64,000 nt of DNA, taken from positions 351,172,409 to 351,236,408 of the forward strand of contig NC_066581.1 in the NCBI RefSeq assembly GCF_024323335.1. The letters are read 5' to 3'. A program made the translations under genes and the position numbers. Numbering within the stretch: position 1 is the first letter of the stretch; the number at the start of each line of letters is the position of its first letter. This stretch comes from Lathyrus oleraceus (taxonomy: Eukaryota; Streptophyta; Magnoliopsida; Fabales; Fabaceae). Below are positions 1-10,697 of this stretch, piece by piece. The notes below the pieces were generated by a model. The model did not search any database, had not been told where the DNA came from, and saw only the letters and a list, made by a program, of their open reading frames with translations.

Positions 1-1476
1 ATACTTCAACAGATAGAAGTTCTCTATGTCATGGCCAGGGGCTCCCTGGTGAAAAGCACAGTGAAGTTCGGGTTTGAACCACCATGGAAGTGGCTCAGGA
101 ATTTGTGGAGGATTTCTTGGTTGAATGAGGTTCTTGAGAACCAAGGATGCGTATAATTCTGCATACGACATAGGAATAGGGTCAAAAGAGACCTTCTTCC
201 TCTCAAAGCTTTGTTGGTTATTATTGTTGTTGTTGTAGCTGGTTCTTTGTTGCGGTTGTTGTTGACGTTGTTGTTGCTGAATTTGAACTGATTGATTGTT
301 GGAATTGTTGGAAAATACAGGGATCGCTGATGAAACTTGATGTTGATGTTGACGAGGTTGAGAACTCTTTCTGACATGAGGCCTCCTCTGTCTCCCCACT
401 GACACTGAATAAGTTTCTCCCTCCTTCCTCTTGGAGAAACTCCCACCATACTTCTTGCTAGACGATGCTTCTTATTTAGACAGACGTCCTTCACAGACCC
501 CTTCTTCTAGCCCCATCCCCATATTTACCATTTCAGTAAAGTCATTGGGGGCACTAGCAATCATACGTTCGTAGTAAAACGAACTCAGCATCCTCAAGAA
601 GATCTTCGTCATCTCTTTCTCTTCCAATGGTGGACTTATCTTGGTAGCCAACTCCCTCTATCTCTGGGCATACTCTTCGAATGTCTCCTTATCTTTTTGA
701 GGCATAGATCTCAGCTAGTCTCTATCGGGCACCATATCAACATTGTACTTGTACTGCTTAACAAAAGCTTCACCCAAGTCATTGATAGTATGGATACTTG
801 CACTGTCTAAACCCATATACCATCTCAAAGCGGCACCAGTTAAACTGTCTTGGAAGTAGTGAATCAGTAACTGATCATTATCAAATTGAGTAGACATCTT
901 TCTGGCGTACATCACAAGGTGGCTTACCGGAAAAGTGTTCCCCTTATACTTTTCAAAGTCAGGGACCTTGAATTTCATCGGGATTTTCACATTGGGTACC
1001 GGGCAGAACTCAACAGCGCTATTCCCAAACAAGTCCTTTCCTCTTAAGGTCTTCAACTCTTTACACAGTTCGAGGAACTGATCATTCATCTCATCCATTT
1101 TCTCATACACGTTTGGACCCTCAGATGGCTCATAATGGTAGATAGTGTCCTCAACACAAGGCAGAGTGTGAACAACTGGAGGAGGCACTGACATGACCGG
1201 GCTAGATGCCGGCAGAGAAACAAAAGTGGGTGAATACCCTTCTGGTATAAAGTTGGATGGCATCCACCAAGGGAATCCAGCAGGCATTGAAAGACCAGAT
1301 TGGCTGGCAGCAACAGGAACGGTTGAGGTAGCAAACTCAAAGATGACAGTCCTCTGGGGAGGAGTTGCAGGAGTTGGTGAAGATTGGTTTTGTGCAGCAA
1401 TGACAGATTCCATTAGCGCCGCTAACCTGGAAATCTCATCCCACAAATCTCTGTTCTCTTGCTCTAGATGCTCCAT
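1..1476 (-). pseudogene. gag: Ogre-type gag, decayed (element F), runs off left edge
   Basis: Capsid polyprotein of a Ty3/gypsy Ogre/Tat element. The ATG at 1476 opens a reading frame beginning MEHLEQENRD, with a coiled-coil-like start, a Pro-rich stretch, then the retrotransposon gag core (FKVPDFEKYKG, LVMYARKM, FQDSLTGAALRWYMGL, KQYKYNVDMVPDR). The same frame continues past stop codons at 715-717 (TAG), 658-660 (TAG) and 473-475 (TAA). Beyond them it still reads as gag: a YYERMIAS segment, a Gln/Asn-rich stretch near 220-300, then FDPIPMSYAELYASL and a Cys/His region close to the edge. Three nonsense codons make it non-functional. The frame and family are clear; the exact in vivo start is not, because the frame also reads LTHRYNT just before the ATG, as in the related copy at 60415-60689. 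Confidence 0.9.
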
Positions 1477-1704
1477 TATCCTTGGTTGATTAGCGTGAGT
1501 GTTGTATCGGTGAGTCAGCTTGGCTTAAACACATAAGAATAATCGATAAGACATCTGGCAGAAGAAAACTTGTTATGCAAATGATGCATGAAATGCAATG
1601 TTTTTGTTTGTTTTTAATTTCAAGGAACATATGATGTTCTATTTTCAAATATAAATTTAAATAACAACAATAGTAACAATTTGATTGACCATAAAAATAT
1701 CTTT
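1477..1704 (-). other. Leader between ORF1 and gag (element F)
   Basis: Spacer between the ORF1 stop and the gag ATG. It shares the block around 1575-1600 (TTATGCAAATGATGCATG on the plus strand) with the same position in element C (about 20335) and element A (about 60675). The gag frame extends upstream of the ATG as LTHRYNT before meeting a TAA. In the A copy the corresponding frame is open and preceded by a pyrimidine-rich stretch and AG, so a splice acceptor here is possible. Confidence 0.6.
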
Positions 1705-2476
1705 TTATTCATAAAATTTTGGAAGGATTACACTGAGTACAATTTCAGAAACCCAAAATACAAATATAAGAGAAAAGGAAACTAACCATCCTAAGGATCC
1801 CTTAGCAACAATATCAGATGATTTGGCTGCAGGCGCATACTTCCTTCGGATGCGTCGAATCTCGGACTCAAAAGATGTCTTCATCTGAGCCTTCTCAAGA
1901 ACTAGATGATCAACAATCTTCTTCCAAGCACCAGAAGGTTGAGGAATACTAGAGGAAGGTAAACCTTCTGGATCTCTCTGTCTCTTCACTGCTCGGTCTT
2001 CAAGAAGTTCAATACGCGCATCCTTGTCTTTCGACTCAAGCTGCAACTCTTCGTGTTGTCGGCTCAAAGCATGGAACCGCTCTTCCCACATATCTTTCTC
2101 TTGCTTCATCTTGGTGAGTGCATCTTCCATCTCCTCTACATCTTGGTTAGGGAGAGTTGATGGCTCAGCCACAACCAAAGACATGGGTCTTTCACAAGCG
2201 TAAGGCATCTTCAGCTCCAAAGCTCTCTTCTTCACCCAAGTAGTGTAAGCTTCCAAAGCTACACAGTTGCACGGACCAAGCTCGGATATTCCTTTCCTAT
2301 GCACATTATTCCAAGCATGTATCATCTTCTGCTTCAAATGTTGGGGTTCTTTACCCTCTTGATAAAATAAACCTTTTAACTGAGTGTTATTGGGTTTATC
2401 TTCAAGGGGAACCCAAGTTGACGATGAGCCAAAGTACGGTTGTAGTTGATTCCTCCTTCTGTACCAATGAGAGGCA
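1705..2476 (-). pseudogene. Ogre ORF1 (extra ORF upstream of gag), 5'-truncated
   Basis: Ogre elements carry an additional ORF of unknown function between the 5' leader and gag; position and strand fit that here. The open frame continues up to the LTR junction at 2476 (reading LHASHWYRRRNQLQPYFG near the junction), so the N-terminal part was cut off by insertion of element A. The surviving 257 codons hold a basic/aromatic segment, then a charged predicted coiled coil (roughly EEMEDALTKMKQEKDMWEER), then an Arg/Lys-rich stretch (RRIRRKYAPA) and a hydrophobic tail just before the stop at 1705. No nonsense codon is visible in what remains. Function is not known. Confidence 0.75.
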
Positions 2477-2537
2477 TGTAGCGGGGTTTTCGTTACCTTT
2501 AGGTTTATTGACTAAACCAAAAGTCAACATATAATTC

Positions 2538-2708
2538 GAGTCGCCACCGCACTTTTATTTGTCCAAAGGAAAGGCTAAAAAGCGAACAAAAGCCAAGTAA
2601 GAAGTTTTTCAAATCAAAAACTAATAAAAATGTCAGAGATCTGGGTAAGGGGGTTGGTTATTAAATGGGAAGGTTTTACGCACCCAAAACATCCTTAGTA
2701 CTCTAAGG
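2538..2708 (-). promoter_or_regulatory. LTR 3' module: AGTA hairpin, AATAAA, PBS-like site (A)
   Basis: In sense order: hairpin CCTTAG-AGTA-CTAAGG (2708-2693), a GGGTGC then ACCTTCCC block, AATAAA (2559-2554), then TGGCGACTC (2546-2538), which repeats the core of the Ogre primer binding site inside the LTR. The same order and spacing are found in B, C and E. The role is inferred: probably RNA 3' end formation and/or an RNA structure used in the replication cycle. Confidence 0.6.
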
Positions 2709-5700
2709 GAACCCTTTTTGCAAATATGTGTTGTAGGTTGGTATTTGTGAAAAGATTTGTACAAAAGATTGGTGGGATGAGAAGAGAATAGATTATATTT
2801 ACAAATTTTGTTGTTTGAATGGATGAACCCATTGCCTACGTACCATCACAAAGGTAGGATCAAAACCTCGTAGTTCGGGGTAAACATCTCAAAGATTGGT
2901 GAATTGATTTTACCAAAAGCCTTAAGGTCTTTTGTTATCAACGAGAGAAAACTCAACCTAAACCAACAATCCACCATATAAGGAAGGCTTCAACATGCTA
3001 GTGAGGGGTTAACCCTATAATAAGCATGGAAGACTTGTAATCCAACACTAAGGATGAGGTGAGATTTACATCAACCACTATGATAACTCAAACCTATGGC
3101 TAATGTTTTTGAAACGTTTTAACAAGTGGTCATTGAAACCACAAAAACAACTTGAAGTGAGTTATATTTACAAGTTAGATTTATTTACAAAATGAAGTCA
3201 AAGTTGGATTAAGATTTATTCACAATGAGTATTGATGAAAATGGTTTTGGAAAAGTCAAAGGCTTAAGGCCTAGGTTTCTAATTTGAAACAAAGTCAAAG
3301 TTTAGAAAATGAATTTTGGCTTGGTTAGAGTGGGGAGAAGAAGAGAAGGGCTATTCCTAAAGCATACAAAGATAGGAGGGGAAAGATAAACCCTTGGAGT
3401 TCCTTTTTCTTGAAGTCATAGAGATGACTCAAGATGCTCCTTTCTTTTGGACTTAGCACTCAAGCAAGCAATCAAACAAATTGAACTCAAGCTCCTAGGA
3501 TTTCCATTTGGCTTTGGCTCTTAACTTGGCTACTCATGACAATGGTTCTCTTTTCACAATCTCAAGATGGGATCCCTATCACACAAGAGCAAACATCAAA
3601 AAGTTCACAACACAATAAGGGGAGTGGACAAAGAATAAGTTTGAAAGAGAAGTCCTTTTGAGATCAACTTGGAATTTTAGCATTCTAAAGGCATGAGGCC
3701 TAGTTGCTCTTCAACAAATTTTGCATTCTAAAGGCATGAGGCCTAGTTGCTCTTGAACTCCTTTAAGCATAGGTAAATCCTAATTCTAAGTCCTTTCTCC
3801 TTTTGCATTTGGTTCACACAAAACAAACACAAAGCAAACACAAGATAGCAATATATTTATACACAATAATTGGCTCAAATGAGCAAAAGAAAAATGACAT
3901 AAACATAAAATATGTGCTCAAGTGAGCAAAGTGAAAATCAATATGAATAATGAGCAAGAAATAAATGACATTAAAAGTAAATGACAAGAAATTAAATGCT
4001 CAAATTAAAGTTAGTAATTAGTAAGGTTATGTTAGCTTTTCATAAGACAATGTAGCGCTATGTTAAGCAATCGTAAGTGGACTAATGTAGTAGTCACACC
4101 TATCTGAGGTCGGTCAATAAAAATATAGGCAAAGAACACAAGTTAGAGATCATGACTAGTAAGTCAATCTCCATAAACTTGCCATGCCAAAACAAAAGGG
4201 GAAGGGCCTTGTATTGACTTTAGGTTATTTGCTTGACCAAGAAGCAACCTATCTTTGACACAAAATAACTCACTTGATCATGGATCAAGTTGAGTTTGGT
4301 TTGGATCAAAGAAGGTTAAACTTCTCATTTGTCAAGACCAACCATAAGACTTTAACGCATTGGCCATTGATGGAAAGAAAGGGGTTAAGATGAAAGGGAG
4401 GGGAAAATAAGACCACAACCAAATTCAATTGATCAAATGTGAATCAAATCAACATCAACCAATACCAAATAGAAAAGAAATGAAGATAACAAGTCAACAA
4501 GTCAACAATATTTTTTTGGTATTTTTTTGAATTAAAATAAAATGCAAATATAAAATAAACAACTAAGGTCAAACCTCAAATTCAATTCAAAACAATTTGA
4601 ACAAGTCCAATTAAATTCTCATAGGTTCAACATAGTCAAACAAGCTTTGACTAATTTTCTCACAAATTTTTGAAACCAGAAAGTATTTAAAATCAATTAA
4701 AAACAATTAAAAATAGTACAAAATGAATTAAAATCTCAAATAATCTCAAATCAAATAAGAAATTGATGAGACTATTTTTCATTGACTTATCATGATCCAT
4801 AAATGCTATGAAAATATTTTTGGATTTTTCAAAAGTCAGAAAGTATTTTAAAATGAATTAAAACTATTAAAAACCAAATAATTCACAAAAAATATTAAAT
4901 GAAGTCACAAAAATAATTAAAAATCAAAATATGAAACTAGATTTTTCAAGAAATTTTTTGGAGTTGGTCTCATATTTTTATGACTTCAAATCATGGAGAA
5001 CACGGTGAAATTAACTGAAATTAAAAGAAAATAGAATAAATGGAAAAAACCAGCGCCACAGGATGAAGATCATTAATTGACGTGGCAAGGCTGAATGACT
5101 CAGATCATGGAGAACACGGTGCAACCAAGTCAAACGCGTAGCAATATGTATTAAATGAAGTAAACATAATGGAGGATCAAGATTAGAACGTGGAATCCAT
5201 ATCCAATGGCCAGGAGACAAAACACGTAGTGGTGGTGGTGGAAACCACCGTCTTCTACGGCGAGTCAACAGAATCCGACCACCAGTTGTAGAGAAAAAAA
5301 GTTTCATGAAAATGGAAAACAAGGACATGGAAATGAAGCTTGTGTGATGGAGATTATCACTTTACCATTGGATCTTCTTCACTCTTCCTATATTGAGAGA
5401 AACGTGAAGAAGAAAATCATGGTGTTCCAATTGTAAGCTCAAGAAATGGTAAATTGAAAGCACCAATGGCTTGCCTCAAGTGTGAGGACTTCAGAAAACC
5501 ACACAAACACAAGGATACTACATTGAATTAAGAGTTCTAGATCCAAAAAGTTTGAATGTATACCTCTGAATTAGAGCACTTCAGGCCACGATTCCTTCAA
5601 GATCTTGGCTCCTCTTTGCTCTAGGGATGCAGTGGAAGTGAAAGGCTAAGGAATTAAGCTTTGAAGATCAGCTAATGATGCTAAATTTCAAGCTCGAAAG

Positions 5701-5800
5701 TGAGAAAAATTTTGAACAAAATTCCTTTGGTATGGCTATGGTTTCAATGCTACAGCAATTCAGATCTCCAAAAGGTTACTAAATGAATGAGAGGGAACCT

Positions 5801-5810
5801 TTATTTATAG
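5801..5810 (-). promoter_or_regulatory. TATA box in LTR of A
   Basis: Minus-strand CTATAAATAA about 1.53 kb from the LTR start, a good match to a plant TATA box. Transcription toward lower coordinates would start about 30 nt further on, giving a U3 of about 1.5 kb and a very long R/U5. Confidence 0.55.
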
Positions 5811-7336
5811 CTCAATATGGCTGATCACACACTTCTCTCGTGTGCATGAAATTTGAGCTTTGATGTGCATGGGCCTGTACAGGCGTGTGGAAGGCCCAAT
5901 GATGGATGCAAAAGCTTGTTGAGTTCACCTAGAAAAGATTTGGACGTGCATTTTGGAGGGAACTAGCTTGCATACCAAATTATAACATGAAATGCCAAAA
6001 TGCACATAAATAGAAAGGTCTTCGAAACTCCCAAATGGTAAGTCCAAAAGAGCATTGTGAGTAATAGTTGGAAAACCCTTGAAATAAGGAACAAAAGTTT
6101 TGTTGGGAAAAAATTCATTTGGCTTTTGGAAATTGATGAAAACTGGCTGTAAAAATCCAAGTACAAAACATATTCAAAACACTTTGAAAAATTTCACCAA
6201 AAGCAAGCTTAACCAAACCCCTCTGTTTTCATGATGAAAGCTTCAAATGGAAAAACCTCCAACATCAAAGTTGTATATCTTTTCAAGATGATCAATATAG
6301 ACTCAAAGTTTTCATCATTTGGATTTTCTATAACAAAGTTATGGGCATTTGAAGTTAGGTATTTTTTCAAATTCAATGCATTAGGTCCAAGATGACCTAT
6401 AATGTTTTGTATTATCACATGTATTTATTTTAGGATTATGAAATTTTGTCCAACATAACATTTGAATTAGACATCGTAATATTTCCAATGCATTTGGTCT
6501 CACCTCAGAATCATAAAAATTAAAGAAGTTATGCCCTTGGTAAGTTGACCTAAAATTAGGGTTTCAGTCAAAATGACCTATAATGTTTTGAAATGAATGA
6601 TGACCTTCCATGTATCAAATGGATTTTTGATGAACATGAAAGTTGTTCAGATGGTTCCTAAGAACATTTTTTGTTTTGGGGTCATCTTCATTTGACAAAC
6701 ACATCAAAGGTTATATCTCAGTGATCCTCAATTTAGTCAGATGATTTGACTGGTCAACTTTTCAAGGCCAAACTTCTAATCTTGATGAATAAATGATTGA
6801 GGATCCTAAAATAGGCTCATATATGCATAAAATTATGAATTAAATAACTTCCCTTGATTAAATTTGATAATAGGTTGAGGTTGCTTCATGGGCAAGGCAC
6901 GGTCAAAACACAGTTGATTTAGGGTTTCCTTGGGAAACAATCTTCAAGCCCCTTGGGTTATATTGACAAAATTGGCAAATTGAGATACTTGGGAGACATA
7001 TATGATGATTAGGAACTTTGTGGACCATTCTCATTCTTTTTCTAATCTTCATCTAGCCATTTCATTGGGCTTAGGAGCCTCCTAGGAGCATTGGAGCACA
7101 TGATCACTTGAGCTTCAAAACAAAAAGAGTTAGTGACATATTTTTGTGCTTTTGGTTAGTAATCAAATAAGAAAAGCAATAACATACAATACAAGCATGC
7201 TTGGTGATCTCAAAACACTCAAACAAAACCTACCCCTAGGGTTTAGGAGCCAAACATGCTATGATCCTTGAGGCAATGCACTTGTGCAATAACATGATGC
7301 CATGAGGGATCTTAGGTTCAAAATTAGGGTCTTACA

Positions 7337-8457
7337 GATGCCCCTATTTAAGTTCGTTCTAGCCGGAGATATGAAGGTTAAAATCTTCGTCTCGACGAGA
7401 TAGAATGAGCTTAAATAATAACAAAGAGACGAATTTTGGTCCCTAAGAGACCTCATGATGCAAATGTATGCATGCAAAATAAAATCTTCATGGTGAATAA
7501 TTGCCATAAAGGAAAAGAAATCAGAAGAGACTGGACAATCCATAGGAGTAACACACTCACTAGGGAGACAGAGGCTTTGGGGGGAAATAAGGTAAAAATG
7601 CGTGAGCAGGTCACGACTTGAAACTTGCTGAGAGACACGAAGGGATTCCACGAAAATAAATCGATGGAAAGACTTGAGCTGACGCGAAGATGCATGTATT
7701 GGGAAAAGGCCAATACAGCAAAACTATTCACAAAGGATACATCGGATAAAAAATCCGGACTCAGGCGGGGACGTCCACAAAGGACTCAGCTGAGGAAGAG
7801 ACAACGAGATATTACCGGTTAATGGGTAATAAACTCAAAGGGGACAGATGTCATAATAGGGAGCAGAAGGAAGGAACACCAGGGATACCGATTACTGGGC
7901 ATATAATAGGTGACCAACTAGACGTGAATTGGGAACATATCCAAGACACTCATCATCCGAAAGGAGGGCTGAAAAAGCAAACTCGACTTACAGGATGGAC
8001 ATTCGATTCCACAAGGAAATGCGAATCTTACTCGACTGAGGAAGAGAAAGACTTCGACTGAAGAGCGCATGAGATATATTATCTATTACCATCATAACGT
8101 AGATAACATACTCACATGGAAGATTATCCAAAACCGGTTACTAGGTTAATGAAGGATAAATCGACCGAAAAGAAAGGACATCGGGATACCGGTTACTGGG
8201 TATAAAATGATGACCAATCAGGAGGAGGAGCAATCATTACCAAACAAGGGTAAATGAAAGATGACTCGCTAGGGATAAATTGCCTGACAAAAGAAATTAT
8301 CCAAGAGATATATCACCGGTTACTGGGTGGTATACTCAAAGGCGAAGGACTATCAATACCGGTTACTGGGTAAAGATAACCAACAAAGAGGGGATTACAT
8401 CTACCGGTTACTGGGTAGAAAACCACAAAAGTAGGACTTACAACTACCGGTTACTGG
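7337..8457 (-). other. Ogre A 3' UTR, distal part, with polypurine tract
   Basis: Immediately upstream (element sense) of the 3' LTR lies TTAAATAGGGGCATC (7351-7337), the polypurine tract that primes plus-strand DNA; C has the same tract at 14337-14350 and D/E a close variant. The rest is untranslated and repetitive: on the plus strand the motif ACCGGTTACTGGGTA or a near variant recurs about every 40-130 bp (near 7812, 8133, 8185, 8317, 8360, 8402, 8446). Short frames in here are not conserved as proteins. Variable, tandem-repeat-rich 3' UTRs are a known property of Ogre elements and a known source of legume satellites. Confidence 0.75.
8453..8457. repeat. Target site duplication of solo LTR B, left (ACTGG)
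   Basis: ACTGG abuts the LTR end at 8458 and is repeated at 27726-27730 directly after the other end of the same LTR, 19 kb away. The 5-bp exact match shows that 8458-27725 is one insertion unit within the 3' UTR of A. Confidence 0.9.
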
Positions 8458-8519
8458 TGTAGCGGGGTATTCGTTATCATTAGAGATATTGACTAAATCT
8501 AAGGTAAACCATACAAGTC

Positions 8520-8687
8520 GAGTCGCCACCGCACTTCTATTTATCCAAAGGAATGGTTAGAAAGCGAACAAAAACCTAAAAGTTTTATCGAATAAAAAAC
8601 TAGTAAAAATGTCAGAGATCGGGGTAAGGGGGTTGGTTATGCAATGAGAATGTTTTAAGCACCCAAAACATCCTAGGTACTCCTAGG
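8520..8687 (-). promoter_or_regulatory. LTR 3' module in B (hairpin with AGTA loop)
   Basis: Hairpin CCTAGG-AGTA-CCTAGG (8687-8672) and PBS-like TGGCGACTC (8528-8520) at the same spacing as in A and C. The AATAAA of the other copies is altered here. Confidence 0.55.
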
Positions 8688-10328
8688 GAGCCCTTTTCAT
8701 AATTGTTGTAAGGTTGGTATTTTATGAAAAATTGTTTGTGCAAACATGATTGAAGAGATGAGAAGAGAATATACAAGTTATTTACATTTTTGTGTTTGGA
8801 TGGATAAACCCATTGCCTACGTACCATCTTAAAAAAGATTAGGATCAAAACCTCGTAGTTCGGGGTAAAAATCTCAAAAATGAGTTGGTGAATTGATTGG
8901 TCCAAAAGCCTTAAGGTCTTTTGTTATCCAAGGGAGAAAACTCAACCTAAAACCACAAATCTACCATGTGAGGATAACTTCAACATGCTAGTGAGGGGTT
9001 AACCCTATAATAAGCATGGAAGACTCATTGTCCATCACTAAGGATATAGGTGAGTATTACATCTACCTCAAGAATAACTCAAACCTAATAGCTAAAGGTT
9101 ATGAAAAAGATTTTAATTAAGAAAGTGGCCATTGAAACCACAAAAAAGGTATTTGAGTGAGTGGTATTTACCAATGAAAAGTATTTACAAAATATGGTCA
9201 AAGTTGACTTAGGATTCAATTCAAAATAAGTGTTATGAAACAAGTTTGAAAATCAAAAGCATAAGGCTTAGGTTTCTAATGTTTGAAAAGAAGTGTTAAA
9301 TGTTTGCACAAAAGTTTTTGCTTCGGTTAGAGTGGAAGGAAGAAGAAGAATGGCTAAAGTTCTAATCATACAAGAGATAAGGGATAAGAAACAAGACCAC
9401 AAATGGAGTTCCTCTCTTGAGATCATATTGATGATCCAAGTAGCTCCCATCCTTTGGAATATGCAAGCAAAATAAGTGATAAGCTCAAGCAATCAACACA
9501 ATCAAATAAGCTTCTTAGAAGATCCCCAATGTCTCTTGTATCTTTCACATTTGGATGGACATGGCAATGGTTCTTCAATTTGAGCTCTCATAGGATCCCC
9601 TAGCATAAAAATACACACACATCAAAGAGTCTTATGAAGCAAATCAAGAATGGACAAGAGTGAGTTTAGAGGTTTGGTCCTTCTAATCCATCTTCAACAT
9701 TAGGATCCTTTTACTCCAATTTTGCATAGGGAATGTCCTAGAAACTAAGTCCATTTGTCCATTTCTTTGCATTTGGTCCACAACAATCAAAATAAAACAC
9801 AAGCACAATAATATATACACAATTATGTGCTCAAGTGAGCAAAAGGCAAATTGCATTAACATAAACATGTGCTCAAGTGAGCAAAGGATAAAAGCAAATG
9901 AATAATATGTACAAGAATAGTAAATTGCATAAATGTAAAGAGCAAGAATTAAATGTTAATGGTTAATGGTTAGTGTTAGTAGTTAGTGAGCCATAAGGCA
10001 AATTTAGCGCTATGTTAAGTAATCGTAATTGGAGTTATGTAGAAGTCACAACTATCTGAGGCCGGTCAAAAATAATGTAGGCAACAACACAAGTTAGAGG
10101 TCTTGATTAGTGAATCAATCTCCAACAACTTGCCATGCCAAAAAGAAGATGTGAAATGATCTTGTATTGATTTAGGTTCTTTGCATGATTTAGGAAGCAA
10201 TCTATCCTTAATGCAAAGCCATTCACTTGATCCATGATCAAGATGAATTAGATTTGAATCAAGGAAGATTAAACTTCCATAATCAATGCTAACCACCAAT
10301 CGTTAACTCATTGATCAAAAAGAAAAAA

Positions 10329-10330
<2 letters not shown>

Positions 10331-10359
<29 letters not shown>

Positions 10360-10364
10360 AAGAA
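10331..10364. repeat. (AGA)n microsatellite
   Basis: An uninterrupted 34-nt AGA run inside solo LTR B, just before the C junction. Confidence 0.95.
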
Positions 10365-10404
10365 TTAAAGTGCATTAAATGAAATGGAATGAGATAATTC
10401 ACTT

Positions 10405-10672
10405 GGACTCGCAAGTCAACTGGCTAAGGAATACTCCACACCAGTCAATGAGACTGCGCCATTCTCCTATCCTAGAGTGCACTCGAGTTCGGGTATAGAA
10501 CTCATCTCACAGAGATCACCAAAGCAAACAGCAATTGTATATCAAGCAATTCAAACATTACAATCAATACAGTTATCCCAAATTGTACAAAAATATGTCA
10601 AATAACACATAAACAATTATCATACAACAAGGGTGAAAAGTAGGCAATACCACCAGGGAAGGTCTAATAAGA
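10405..10672 (-). other. Leader fragment of a second C copy
   Basis: Nearly identical to 21231-21498, the leader of C next to its own PBS (same block TGGCTAAGGAATACTCCA, one 2-bp difference and a few substitutions). Homology stops abruptly at about 10405. It is the residue of a second internal region. Confidence 0.9.
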
Positions 10673-10691
10673 ATCCCCAGCAGAGTCGCCA
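10673..10691 (-). other. Primer binding site (tRNA-Arg type), left copy
   Basis: Minus-strand TGGCGACTCTGCTGGGGAT, 6 nt from the LTR end at 10698. Pairing with the 3' end of tRNA-Arg is the known primer choice of Ogre elements. It lies on the outer side of this LTR, which reveals the tandem structure. Confidence 0.85.
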
Positions 10692-10697
10692 CTTTTC

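Larger units (their letters stand above)
2477..7336 (-). repeat. 3' LTR of Ogre element A (about 4.86 kb)
   Basis: In element sense the LTR starts TGTAAGACCC at 7336 and ends CCCCGCTACA at 2477, i.e. TG...CA ends. The same ends occur in B (27725/8458) and C (14336/10698 and 25088/21524). A purine tract abuts the upstream side at 7337-7350, and the outer side joins ORF1 of F directly without a primer site, so this is the 3' LTR. It is AT-rich with no credible ORF. A TATA box (5801-5810), a poly(A) signal and a conserved hairpin module (2538-2708) are listed separately. A motif reading GACCTATAATGTTTTG on the plus strand occurs twice (about 6394 and 6579), as it does in B. Confidence 0.9.
8458..10404 (-). 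repeat. Ogre solo LTR B, segment 1
   Basis: Begins TGTAGCGGGGTATTCG on the plus strand and is clearly related over its length to LTR A (for example the shared block beginning GAGTCGCCACCGCAC, and the CCCATTGCCTACGTACCATC block). It breaks off near 10404, where C begins, and resumes at 25089; some 300 bp of the LTR equivalent to about 4400-4720 in LTR A seems lost at the junction. With flanks being A 3' UTR on both sides and matching ACTGG duplications, B is a solo LTR. The poly(A) signal position reads AATAGA rather than AATAAA. Confidence 0.85.

Noticed and set aside
9293..9475. 60-residue plus-strand frame and its antisense partner in LTR B
   Set aside because: LTR sequence without conserved coding; A has stops at the equivalent place.
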